NCBI GenBank assembly: GCA_016199375.1
Contig: JACQGV010000074.1
Coordinates: forward strand, 1-6,492
Direction of reading: 5' to 3'
Source of the DNA: Chloroflexota bacterium
GTDB lineage: Bacteria > Chloroflexota > Dehalococcoidia > SHYM01
DNA: 6,492 bases
Position numbers and translations under genes: made by a program. This document shows, piece by piece, positions 1 through 5,561 of the stretch; positions within the stretch are counted from its first letter, which is position 1; each line of letters opens with the position of its first letter. The notes beneath the pieces were generated by a model. That model was given only the letters and a program-made list of their open reading frames with translations. It was not told the DNA's origin and searched no databases.

Positions 1-167
1 AGTCGGAGGACCCGGCGCGGCGCGCCGTGGCCATCGTCAAGGCCGTCACCCACTACCAGGACGCCAAGATACTGGCCGAGGTCTCCCGGGGGCTGGGCGA
101 GCCCATGCGGGGGATAGACGTAGCGACCCTCAAGAAAGAGGAGCTGCTGGCCACCCGCGGCTGGTGA
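1..167 (+). CDS. pdxS: Pyridoxal 5'-phosphate synthase lyase subunit PdxS, C-terminal part
   Basis: This is the 3' end of pdxS; the gene starts before the window. The frame beginning at base 3 reads 54 residues to the TGA at 165-167. It contains [20 protein letters not shown] followed by GEPMRGID and ends in ERGW-like ATRGW, which matches the C-terminal helix and tail of PdxS/SNZ proteins. PdxS is the TIM-barrel synthase that condenses ribose 5-phosphate, glyceraldehyde 3-phosphate and ammonia into PLP; the ammonia comes from PdxT. In most genomes pdxT follows directly. Here two unrelated small genes lie in between and pdxT appears about 840 bases downstream. The active-site lysines are outside the window. 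Identification from the tail plus the nearby pdxT is strong. Confidence 0.93.
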   Translation, partial: SEDPARRAVAIVKAVTHYQDAKILAEVSRGLGEPMRGIDVATLKKEELLATRGW

Positions 168-511
168 GCCCGGTGGCTGATGAACCGGTCTTCCAGGTTG
201 AAGATTATCAGGGTCATCGCATCACCCTCACGAGGAGGACATTCGAAAACCACCTAAGATACCGGCCGGAGATCGCAGAATACGTGGAAGAGGCAAAACA
301 GACCCTCCAGGACCCTGATGTTACTGTAACAATCGAGAGCGGCGGTAAATGGTACTATAAAGCAGGTCTGGGACGAGGCAGGTTCAGACAGACCTATCTC
401 GGTGTGTTGGTCTACGACCGAGGGCAGAACGAGGGAGTAGTGGCGACAATCATGTTGTCCCGTAGACTCAGCGAAGGGATCATAGAGGTTCGCCGCTGGC
501 CGGTTTTCTGA
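164..511 (+). CDS. Putative BECR/RelE-like nuclease (toxin-like) protein
   Basis: This is a 115-residue protein. The chosen start is GTG at 164, overlapping the pdxS stop (GTGA), so translation is probably coupled; a second in-frame GTG lies at 173. I do not recognise a specific named family. The layout resembles small BECR-fold nucleases (RelE/Barnase/EndoU-like, including the phage-associated PBECR groups): an N-terminal helix with [20 protein letters not shown] (His30, Arg34, Pro35, Glu36), then TLQDPDV, then beta strands around WYYKAGLG and YLGVLVYD, and a final strand with [14 protein letters not shown]. The 'His-x(3)-Arg-Pro-Glu ... DPD' pattern is the main support. The gene stops 2 bases before the next small gene, a typical toxin-antitoxin arrangement. 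Codon choice (AGG, AGA, ATA, CTA) and base composition are less GC-rich than in pdxS or pdxT, suggesting acquisition. Function is inferred; it could be a non-toxic relative. Confidence 0.6.
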   Translation: MSPVADEPVFQVEDYQGHRITLTRRTFENHLRYRPEIAEYVEEAKQTLQDPDVTVTIESGGKWYYKAGLGRGRFRQTYLGVLVYDRGQNEGVVATIMLSRRLSEGIIEVRRWPVF

Positions 512-513
512 AA

Positions 514-921
514 ATGGTGCAGGCAGAACGCTTTGACGCACCCCACGCCCCGGATTGGGATAGCGTAGCCACAGCCAATCTCGACCTGGTAGAGCGCATG
601 GTAGAAGGCGGAGGCTACGTGCTATACGACCGCGACGGCGACGTCTTGTTCTTTGACATCGGAGGGGAGAGGAAGGAAGCATTAACGGAGCCTTTCCTGG
701 AGAACATATACGTCAGGATTGACCCGGACACGCTGAAGATCGAGGGTTTCACGGTAGTGGGCTTTCAGCACAACTTTCTGCCCCACAACCGCCTCTTCCG
801 CCTGGCCCTCGAAGCCTACATGCCAGACATCTTGGCAGGAAAGGCGCTTCACTTTGAGGGAGAGCCCGCCCGGCTGGTCGCCCACATGTTCCTGGCGGCC
901 GCAAGCCACACCGCCAGATAG
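514..921 (+). CDS. Putative DUF2283-like protein, possible antitoxin partner
   Basis: This is a 135-residue protein starting at ATG 514, two bases after the upstream stop. Residues around 35-80 read YVLYDRDGDVLFFDIG, a long hydrophilic turn, then IYVRIDPDTLKIEGFTVVGF. This resembles DUF2283-type domains (YD-x-x-D-x-L-Y followed by a strand and a D-x-[DE]-G-x-I-x-G-[IF] strand), which are often encoded next to small toxin-like proteins. The C-terminal third (LPHNRLFRLALEAYMPDI onward) is helical and longer than in a minimal DUF2283 protein. Adjacent to the 164-511 gene it makes a plausible two-gene toxin-antitoxin module, toxin-like gene first. No DNA-binding motif (HTH, RHH, AbrB) is visible, so autoregulation cannot be argued from sequence. 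It is less GC-rich than the neighbouring housekeeping genes. The coding call is solid; the antitoxin role is inference. Confidence 0.6.
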   Translation: MVQAERFDAPHAPDWDSVATANLDLVERMVEGGGYVLYDRDGDVLFFDIGGERKEALTEPFLENIYVRIDPDTLKIEGFTVVGFQHNFLPHNRLFRLALEAYMPDILAGKALHFEGEPARLVAHMFLAAASHTAR

Positions 922-1010
922 CCCGCCCACGGGGGCTGTGCTAAACTGTTGCTGAGAGCCAGTCTTGTTGGGTAGGTCAGCCCGAAGCTATCGTCACGCC
1001 AAACAACCAC
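922..1010 (+). promoter_or_regulatory. Short intergenic stretch before pdxT; weak extended -10-like motif
   Basis: These 89 bases separate the DUF2283-like gene from pdxT. TGCTAAACT at 939-947 resembles an extended -10 box (TG-n-TAnnnT), but I see no matching -35 at 16-18 bases upstream. No Shine-Dalgarno sequence lies just before the pdxT coding start at 1011. The only purine-rich run (GGGTAGG, 970-976) is over 30 bases away. The pdxT frame stays open back to a TAA at 942-944 but contains no ATG, GTG or TTG in that span. Confidence 0.2.
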
Positions 1011-1592
1011 CTGAAGATCGGAGTCCTGGCCCTCCAGGGCGATTTCGCCGAGCATCTGGCCGTCCTCGGGCGCCTGGAGGCGGAGGCGGTCGCCGTCCGG
1101 CTACCGCAGCACCTGCAAGACCTTCAGGGCCTCATCATACCCGGCGGCGAGAGCACCACCATCGTCCGGCTCCTGGACACCTTCGGCCTGCGCCAGCCCA
1201 TCCTGGAGCTGGCGCGCCATGCCCCCATCTTCGGCACCTGCGCCGGCATGATCTTGCTGGCCCGGCGGGCCACCGACCTGGACCGTCCGACCCTGGGCCT
1301 CATTGACATCACCGTCCAGCGCAACGCCTTCGGGCGCCAGGTGGACAGCTTCGAGGCCGACCTGGCGTTCAAGGGCCTGCCGGGCAAGGTCCATGCGGTC
1401 TTCATACGCGCCCCCATAATCCTGCAGGCCGAGCCCGCCGTGGACGTATTGGCCTCGCTGCCCGACGGCACACCGGTGGCCGCCCGCCAGGGGAACATCC
1501 TGGTCTCCGCCTTCCACCCGGAGCTGACAACCGATGCCAGGGTTCATGCCTACTTCGTGGAGATCGCCCGCGAACATGCCCGCGCTAGCTGA
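1011..1592 (+). CDS. pdxT: Pyridoxal 5'-phosphate synthase glutaminase subunit PdxT
   Basis: PdxT is the class I glutamine amidotransferase of the PLP synthase; it hydrolyses glutamine and passes ammonia to PdxS. Counting from CTG 1011 as residue 1, the protein has 193 residues, normal for the family. It begins (L/M)[15 protein letters not shown], matching the family N-terminus from the first residue. IIPGGESTT covers residues 42-50, GTCAGM carries the nucleophile Cys77, [12 protein letters not shown] follows, then VFIRAP, and FHPEL supplies His169 and Glu171 of the triad. All catalytic parts are intact. The oddity is the start: the frame has no ATG, GTG or TTG between the upstream in-frame TAA (942-944) and Met80, and a CTG occupies the position of the expected Met. 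I annotate CTG as the start; ATC 990 is another near-cognate, and a base error is possible. The R3H ATPase gene follows 10 bases after the stop. Confidence 0.9.
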   Translation: MKIGVLALQGDFAEHLAVLGRLEAEAVAVRLPQHLQDLQGLIIPGGESTTIVRLLDTFGLRQPILELARHAPIFGTCAGMILLARRATDLDRPTLGLIDITVQRNAFGRQVDSFEADLAFKGLPGKVHAVFIRAPIILQAEPAVDVLASLPDGTPVAARQGNILVSAFHPELTTDARVHAYFVEIAREHARAS

Positions 1593-1602
1593 GCCGAGGC
1601 CA

Positions 1603-3204
1603 ATGCAAAAAGTCATCACCGACGACCTGGACGCCCTGCTCGCCGCCCTGCCACCACGGGTGGCGGAGCCCTTGCGCCAGCAGCCCGACCTCGCCGCCCT
1701 CCTGGAAGTGGTCCTGGACCTGGGGCGCCCGCCGGAGGCCCGCTTCCCCGGCCACGAGGTCACCCTGGACGAGCACGAGGTCAGCCGGGAGGACCTCCTC
1801 CACGTCATCGAGCGGGTGGGCACCTTCGGCGAGGACAACCGCGCCGGCATCGAACGCACCCTGCACCGCTTCTCGGCCCTGCGCAACCGCAAGGGCGACC
1901 CGGTCGGCCTCACCTGCCGGGTGGGCCGCGCGGTCTTCGGCACGATCAAGATCATCGAGGACCTGGTGCAGTCGGGCAAGAGCATCCTGCTCCTCGGGCC
2001 TCCCGGCGTGGGCAAGACCACCATGCTCCGAGAAGTGGCACGGGTGCTGGCCGACGATTTCCACAAGCGGGTGGTCGTGGTTGACACCTCCAACGAGATC
2101 GCCGGCGATGGCGATATACCCCACCCTGCCATCGGCCGCGCCCGCCGGATGCAGGTCCCCAAGCCCAGCCTTCAGCATGCCGTCATGATCGAGGCGGTGG
2201 AGAACCACATGCCGGAGGTCATCGTCATTGACGAGATCGGGACCGAGCTGGAGGCCACGGCGGCCCGCACCATCGCCGAGCGGGGGGTCCAACTGGTGGG
2301 CACCGCCCACGGCAACACCCTTGAGAACCTCATGCTGAACCCCACCCTCTCCGACCTCATCGGCGGCATCCAGACCGTGACCCTGGGCGACGAAGAGGCG
2401 CGCCGCCGGGGCACCCAGAAGTCCATCCTCGAGCGCAAGGCACCACCCACCTTCGACATGGTGGTGGAGATCCAGGACTTCGACCGCGTAGCCATCCACC
2501 CCCAGGTGGACCGGGTGGTGGATGCCCTCCTGCGGGGGGTACCCGTGACGGCCGAGAAGCGCTGGCTGGACGGCGCCGGCGAGTTTCAGGTGGAGCGGGG
2601 AAGCCCGCTGCCCGGACGCGGCCGCCGGGCCCCGCGGACGTCTCGTGGTGGCGGGGAACCTGCGGCGCCGCCGGAGCGGGTTAGCGCCGTGACCGGACCG
2701 GGCCGCGCAGAGCAGGAGCCCGCCGTCCCCACCAGCGTCCGTGTCCTCCTCCACGGCCTCAGCCGCAGCCGGCTGGAACAGGCCGCCGAGGAGCTCCACT
2801 TGCCTGTTGAAGCCGTGGAGTCGCCCGGCGATGCGGACGTGGTGTTGGTGCTGAAGAGCGCCTACCGGCGCCAGCCACCGGTCCTGAAAGCGGCCCAGGC
2901 CGCCGGTATCCCGGTCTACGTCCTCCGGAGCAATACCCCCACCCAGCTCGCCCAGGCCCTGGAGGACCTGCGGGAGAGCCGTGGCCTGGCCTCCTTCGAC
3001 ACCGCCCTCGAGGAGGCCGAGACGGCCATCGCCCAGGTCAAGGCCGGCCAGGAGGCCGTTGAGCTACGGCCCCAGAACTCCTATGTTCGGCGGCTTCAGC
3101 ACCAGTTGGCTGAACACCACGACGTTGCCTCCCGCAGCCTGGGGCGCGAGCCCTTCCGCCGGGTGAAGGTCTTCAGCAGCGGCGCCCTGGGGCGGGAGCC
3201 CTAG
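1603..3204 (+). CDS. Ycf45/SpoIIIAA-type AAA ATPase with C-terminal R3H domain
   Basis: This 533-residue protein belongs to the Ycf45-like P-loop ATPases related to SpoIIIAA and found in cyanobacteria, Firmicutes and Chloroflexota. Its cellular role is poorly defined, and nucleic-acid binding is inferred from the R3H domain. Residues 1-125 hold the conserved N-terminal region ([15 protein letters not shown], then [12 protein letters not shown]). Walker [10 protein letters not shown] is at about 132-140 (Lys138) and Walker B VIVIDEIG at about 206-213 (Asp210). [20 protein letters not shown] lies between them and [16 protein letters not shown] follows. Residues about 332-376 are a Pro/Gly/Arg-rich linker. 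About 380-456 form a small alpha/beta domain, and a helical segment leads to the R3H motif (SYVRRLQH, Arg496-x3-His500) and SLGREP. I prefer ATG 1603 because homologues start near [15 protein letters not shown] 1534 and 1576 are in frame but overlap pdxT. It sits 10 bases after pdxT and 21 bases before tmk, so probably in one transcript. Confidence 0.93.
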   Translation: MQKVITDDLDALLAALPPRVAEPLRQQPDLAALLEVVLDLGRPPEARFPGHEVTLDEHEVSREDLLHVIERVGTFGEDNRAGIERTLHRFSALRNRKGDPVGLTCRVGRAVFGTIKIIEDLVQSGKSILLLGPPGVGKTTMLREVARVLADDFHKRVVVVDTSNEIAGDGDIPHPAIGRARRMQVPKPSLQHAVMIEAVENHMPEVIVIDEIGTELEATAARTIAERGVQLVGTAHGNTLENLMLNPTLSDLIGGIQTVTLGDEEARRRGTQKSILERKAPPTFDMVVEIQDFDRVAIHPQVDRVVDALLRGVPVTAEKRWLDGAGEFQVERGSPLPGRGRRAPRTSRGGGEPAAPPERVSAVTGPGRAEQEPAVPTSVRVLLHGLSRSRLEQAAEELHLPVEAVESPGDADVVLVLKSAYRRQPPVLKAAQAAGIPVYVLRSNTPTQLAQALEDLRESRGLASFDTALEEAETAIAQVKAGQEAVELRPQNSYVRRLQHQLAEHHDVASRSLGREPFRRVKVFSSGALGREP

Positions 3205-3225
3205 AGCGCCGCGCCGGGCAGGGCC

Positions 3226-4074
3226 ATGGCGTCCCCCCACCCACCGCCGCCGCCCAGAGGCCAGTGGCCCGGGCTCTTCATCGCCTTCGAGGGGGGCGAT
3301 GGCAGCGGCAAGAGCGTGCAGGCCCGAGCCCTCTACCGGCGGCTGCGGCGGCTGGGGCTCGACGTGGGACTGGTGGCCGAGCCCGGAGGCACGCCCCTGG
3401 GCAGATGTGTGCGTGCCCTCGTCACCGGACAAGACGGACTTGCCCTGGTCCCCAGGTCGCCGCAAGTCACCTCGGCCGCCGGGGAGCAGCTAGCGTCAGA
3501 GAGGATACAGCTCCCGCTGGCGCCTGCAGCGGAGCTGTTCCTCTTTGCCGCCTCCAGGGCGCAGCTCGTCGCCGACGTAATCAAGCCCAGGCTCGAGCGT
3601 GGCGGCATCATCCTTGCCGATCGCTATGCGCCCTCCACCCTGGCCTACCAGGGATATGGACGCGGCCTGCCCAAGGCCCTGGTCAGACGCGTCAACGAGC
3701 TCGCCACCGCCGGCATATGGCCCGACCTGATAGTCCTGCTGGATGTTCCGGTGGCGGTCAGCAGAAGACGCCAGCAGCGCCGCGGCAAGAGCAGCGACCG
3801 CTTCGAGCGGGAGGCGCTGAAGTTTCATCGTCGGGTGCAGCGCGGATACCTGGCGATGGCCGCCCATGATCCGGAACGGTGGGCCATACTGCCCGGCGAC
3901 CGCCCGCGCAAGGAGATTGGGGGCGCCATTTGGAAACTGGTGTCACGGCTGCTGCTCAAGCATAGACCCCAGCTCGCCGCGTCCCTCCGTCCCGACGAGG
4001 GAGGCCCACCGGCGCCCGGCCAGCGTGGCCGACGTAGCCATGCTCAGGGCCATAACCTGAAGCTCGACCTATAA
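3226..4074 (+). CDS. tmk: Thymidylate kinase
   Basis: Tmk phosphorylates dTMP to dTDP with ATP, an essential cytoplasmic step of dTTP synthesis. The 282 residues exceed the usual 200-215. A Pro-rich N-terminal extension (HPPPPPP-like, residues 5-10) precedes the P-loop FEGGDGSGKS (Lys29, Ser30). EPGGTPLG starts at Glu52, AELFLFAASRAQ at about 102-113, and DRYAPSTLAYQG begins at Asp132. The lid region reads RRGKSSDRFERE, and VQRGYL and WAILPGDRP follow. Oddities: the residue before EPGGT is Ala instead of the common Arg; about 20 extra residues lie between EPGGT and the AELFLFAA helix; a basic, Pro/Gly-rich tail of about 35 residues closes the protein. It follows the R3H ATPase gene by 21 bases in the same direction. 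The TAA stop lies inside the left target duplication of the element at 4076-4249. No better start than ATG 3226 is visible. Confidence 0.93.
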   Translation: MASPHPPPPPRGQWPGLFIAFEGGDGSGKSVQARALYRRLRRLGLDVGLVAEPGGTPLGRCVRALVTGQDGLALVPRSPQVTSAAGEQLASERIQLPLAPAAELFLFAASRAQLVADVIKPRLERGGIILADRYAPSTLAYQGYGRGLPKALVRRVNELATAGIWPDLIVLLDVPVAVSRRRQQRRGKSSDRFEREALKFHRRVQRGYLAMAAHDPERWAILPGDRPRKEIGGAIWKLVSRLLLKHRPQLAASLRPDEGGPPAPGQRGRRSHAQGHNLKLDL

Positions 4075-4075
4075 C
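4067..4075. repeat. Left 9-bp target duplication of element A
   Basis: ACCTATAAC here matches ACCTATAAT at 4250-4258 in 8 of 9 bases, and the two copies exactly abut the terminal inverted repeats of the element between them. The copy contains the tmk stop codon (TAA 4072-4074). Confidence 0.7.
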
Positions 4076-4249
4076 GGCTCTGGTGACATCATCTGAAGGG
4101 TGCAGGGAACCCAGGTTCCCTGCCGGGGTTTGGGGTGTCCCCAAAATTCTTTTGCCCCCGCTCCCTTGCTAAGGGAGCGGGGGTACGGGGGTGAGGGTTG
4201 TAGGTGACACTGGGCGCCCGCGAGCGTTAGCGATGTTGTCAAGAGAGCC
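4076..4249. mobile_element. MITE-like non-autonomous element A (174 bp)
   Basis: The left end GGCTCTGGTGACATCATC (4076-4093) is an inverted copy of the right end GATGTTGTCAAGAGAGCC (4232-4249), with 15 of 18 positions matching. The flanks carry a 9-bp direct duplication with one mismatch (4067-4075 and 4250-4258). No open frame inside could encode a transposase, so this is best read as a miniature element moved in trans. An 8-9 bp duplication fits several IS families (IS256, IS4, IS1 types, for example); I cannot assign one. The interior is rich in palindromes: GCAGGGAACC/GGTTCCCTGC (4102-4123), TTTGGGG-tgt-CCCCAAA (4129-4145) and a 13-bp stem at 4155-4183. These could also terminate or stabilise the tmk transcript. 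Confidence 0.65.
4125..4213 (+). repeat. GC-rich hairpin core, copy 1
   Basis: This segment aligns with 5414-5500. Both have a GGGG run, then TGGGG(G)TGTCC, a spacer of about 20 bases, a C-rich arm ending CTCCC, a hairpin loop, the complementary G-rich arm, GGGGGTGAGG, and finally CACTGG or its close variant. In this copy the hairpin is perfect: CCCCCGCTCCCTT (4155-4167), loop GCT, AAGGGAGCGGGGG (4171-4183). Intergenic repeats of this type (C-rich hairpin followed by GGGGGTGAGG) occur in many GC-rich genomes. Confidence 0.6.
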
Positions 4250-4258
4250 ACCTATAAT
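4250..4258. repeat. Right 9-bp target duplication of element A (contains TATAAT)
   Basis: ACCTATAAT is the second copy of the duplicated target. It places a perfect TATAAT (4253-4258) 66 bases upstream of the lipoprotein start. The only -35-like hexamer nearby, TTGTCA (4236-4241, inside the element's right end), is 11 bases away, too close for a standard sigma-70 promoter, so promoter activity is uncertain. Confidence 0.6.
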
Positions 4259-4299
4259 GGGTGGGAACACTTTCGTCCACTCCAGCGTCTGGGAGACAA

Positions 4300-4338
4300 A
4301 TGCCTGCGCCAGCACGGAACCACCATGAGGCGCCCTAG
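4300..4338 (+). CDS. Possible 12-codon leader peptide overlapping the lipoprotein start
   Basis: ATG 4300 follows GGGAG (4291-4295) by four bases and runs MPAPARNHHEAP to TAG 4336-4338, overlapping the lipoprotein ATG at 4325 in another frame. The ribosome-binding site in front of it is better than the one for the lipoprotein itself, so it may couple translation, or it may be chance. Twelve codons cannot be supported by composition. Confidence 0.25.
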   Translation: MPAPARNHHEAP

Positions 4339-5059
4339 CATCCGCTCAGCGTCGCTGGTCGCCATCGGCCTGGCTGTGGTGGCGCTGAGCGGCTGCCGCA
4401 CCGGCGCCCAGGAGCCCACGGTGACGCCTGCCAGGCCCACCGCCGCGGTACCCACCCCAACCGCCACCGTGGTCGCGGTCATCCCTCCCAGCCCTACCCC
4501 CACGCTGGCGCCGCCCGCGCCTCCCCCGGCCACGCCGCCCACTCCCACAGCACTGCCCACCCCAGCCACCACCCCCACGCCGACGCCGGTGACCATCGTC
4601 CTCACGCAACTGCGCAACGACCAGTACGATTTCACAGTGGGCGTGCCCACCGAGTGGGTCGTCTACGGCCTGCAGACGACCCTGGTGCAAGGCTGGAGCC
4701 CCGCTCGTGAGGCGCTGCTCTACATCAAGCTGATACCGTACCCAAACCCTTTCTTCAACATCAGCTCCTACACGGACCTCTGGCTGGACAACCTGCGGGC
4801 CGAGTCGGAGGACTTCCGTGAGCTCGCGCGGACCAGGCTCCAGATCGGCGGGCTGCCCGCCATGGAAGTGCTGTACAGCTACCGGTTCGAGGGCGCAGCG
4901 TACCGCGCCCGCGCCGTCTTCATGCTGGCCGGCACCATGGCCTTCTTCCTGGACGGCATCGCCACCGAAGGGATGTGGCCCGCCCACGAAGCCGTGCTTA
5001 CTGCCATCCTGCGCAGCTTCAGCCCCGGTCCCAGCCACTTCCCGCCGGCCAACCCCTGA
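4325..5059 (+). CDS. Lipoprotein with Pro/Thr-rich linker and a PsbP-like C-terminal domain
   Basis: This is a 244-residue protein. Residues 1-24 form a lipoprotein signal: RR near the N-terminus, a hydrophobic core (LVAIGLAVVA) and the lipobox LSGC with Cys24 as the predicted lipidation site, so the protein should be anchored on the outer face of the membrane. Residues about 28-90 are a low-complexity Pro/Thr/Ala linker. The folded domain begins at about residue 98 with YDFTVGVPTEWVVYG, a signature of PsbP/DUF1795-like domains, and ends near ILRSFSP. Its middle has LQIGGLPAMEVLYSYRFEG and a hydrophobic strand around FMLAGTMAFFLDG, both typical of that fold. The specific role is unknown. ATG 4325 is chosen because it gives a complete signal peptide; only a weak GGAA lies upstream. 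Surface lipoproteins with such linkers are common in Chloroflexota. Confidence 0.85.
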   Translation: MRRPSIRSASLVAIGLAVVALSGCRTGAQEPTVTPARPTAAVPTPTATVVAVIPPSPTPTLAPPAPPPATPPTPTALPTPATTPTPTPVTIVLTQLRNDQYDFTVGVPTEWVVYGLQTTLVQGWSPAREALLYIKLIPYPNPFFNISSYTDLWLDNLRAESEDFRELARTRLQIGGLPAMEVLYSYRFEGAAYRARAVFMLAGTMAFFLDGIATEGMWPAHEAVLTAILRSFSPGPSHFPPANP

Positions 5060-5078
5060 GGCTGCCGCGCACCGCTCC

Positions 5079-5108
5079 TTGCCACCCCCTGCCGCGACCT
5101 GCTACCAT
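5079..5108 (+). promoter_or_regulatory. Candidate promoter of the 68-residue gene
   Basis: TTGCCA (5079-5084) matches the -35 consensus in 5 of 6 bases. Eighteen bases later comes an extended -10, TGCTACCAT (5100-5108), with the TG-n motif and 4 of 6 matches in the hexamer. Transcription would start near 5115, giving a leader of about 25 bases with the GGAGG ribosome-binding site. TATAAC at 5116-5121 is an alternative -10 without a -35. Confidence 0.35.
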
Positions 5109-5139
5109 CGGCCCATATAACACCTGCTTGGAGGACCCA

Positions 5140-5346
5140 ATGGCGGACACGGCAGCAACCGACAAGGCAGCGCGCGACCAAGAGGTCGCGGAGGCCTACG
5201 AAAAGCAGCGGGCCTCCCTGCGGAGCGCGGCGGAGAGCGGACGCATGGCCAAGGAGCGGGCCGACGAGATGATCGCCTTCCTCAACCTGAAGGAAGACAA
5301 CCAGCGCAAGGCCGAGGGCCTCCCGCCCCGCAGGAAGAGCGCCTAG
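5140..5346 (+). CDS. Small hypothetical helical protein (68 residues)
   Basis: The protein starts at ATG 5140, five bases after a strong Shine-Dalgarno GGAGG (5130-5134). This is the best ribosome-binding site in the window and the reason for choosing this start over an earlier open extension of the same frame. It is highly charged and almost certainly helical (for example EVAEAYEKQRASLRSAAESG, then ERADEMIAFLNLKEDNQ), with a basic end (PPRRKSA). There is no signal peptide, membrane segment, cysteine or tryptophan. I do not recognise the family. The TAG stop (5344-5346) lies within the CTAG that flanks the element at 5347-5561. Removing that element would leave this gene 46 bases or so upstream of pyrE, so the two may once have been transcribed together. 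The short length limits certainty, but the ribosome-binding site and codon use support a real gene. Confidence 0.65.
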   Translation: MADTAATDKAARDQEVAEAYEKQRASLRSAAESGRMAKERADEMIAFLNLKEDNQRKAEGLPPRRKSA

Positions 5347-5561
5347 TGTCCCGTTTCAGAGATTCGTTGAACAAGTCCAGGGGATTCGCAAGGGGACAAA
5401 AACCCCCTTGCGCGGGGGCGCTGGGGGTGTCCTCCAGACTCCTACTCCCCCCTCTCCCTATCACATGGAGAGGGGGCCAGGGGGTGAGGCAACTCACTGG
5501 CGACCTGGTTCACCTGAAGAACACCCGTCGTAGTTATTCGATAGAACAACAACTCAGGACA
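5347..5561. mobile_element. MITE-like non-autonomous element B (215 bp)
   Basis: The stretch is bounded by CTAG on both sides (5343-5346 and 5562-5565). It starts TGTCCCG and ends in TGTCCTG read on the opposite strand, so CTAGTGTCC at the left is a perfect inverted copy of GGACACTAG at the right (9 bp). Beyond the seventh base the ends diverge. No transposase frame is present. Because CTAG is its own complement, it can be read as a 4-bp target duplication or as part of the inverted repeat with TA duplicated. CTAG targets are known for IS481 and IS5 type elements; family assignment here is open. The interior holds a copy of the GC-rich hairpin core shared with element A. The right third (about 5500-5556) is less GC-rich than the surrounding genes. 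Confidence 0.55.
5414..5500 (+). repeat. GC-rich hairpin core, copy 2
   Basis: This copy aligns with 4125-4213. The main hairpin is CCCCCTCTCC (5448-5457), a 9-base loop and GGAGAGGGGG (5467-5476), followed by GGGGGTGAGG (5480-5489). An accessory small palindrome precedes it (CCCCC 5403-5407 with GGGGG 5414-5418), in the place where copy 1 has its 4102-4123 palindrome. Confidence 0.6.

Noticed and set aside
965..1306. Plus-strand frame from TTG 965 as an alternative pdxT start
   Set aside because: It runs in a different frame from pdxT and gives a Pro/Arg/His-rich sequence; the conserved N-terminus is in the frame beginning at 1011.
1534..1602. Earlier starts (ATG 1534 or 1576) for the R3H ATPase
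   Set aside because: They would overlap the pdxT coding region and add residues without family similarity; ATG 1603 fits the known N-terminus.
1101..2162. Long minus-strand open frame opposite pdxT and the R3H ATPase
   Set aside because: It is opposite two genes with clear conserved motifs; its product is Arg/Ser-rich low complexity with no recognisable domain, typical of antisense frames in GC-rich DNA.
1585..2799. Long minus-strand open frame opposite the ATPase core
   Set aside because: His/Gly/Ala-rich product without motifs, wholly opposite a strongly conserved gene.
4102..4183. Hairpins after tmk as a classic intrinsic terminator
   Set aside because: Neither hairpin is followed by a U-run on the plus strand; they are better explained as the interior of element A.
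4236..4258. TTGTCA...TATAAT as a standard sigma-70 promoter
   Set aside because: The 11-base spacing is far from 16-18; kept only as a low-interest finding because the TATAAT is part of the target duplication.
4346..5038. Minus-strand frame opposite the lipoprotein
   Set aside because: Gly/Arg/His-rich shadow of the Pro/Thr linker and the domain; the plus strand has a lipobox and a PsbP-like motif.
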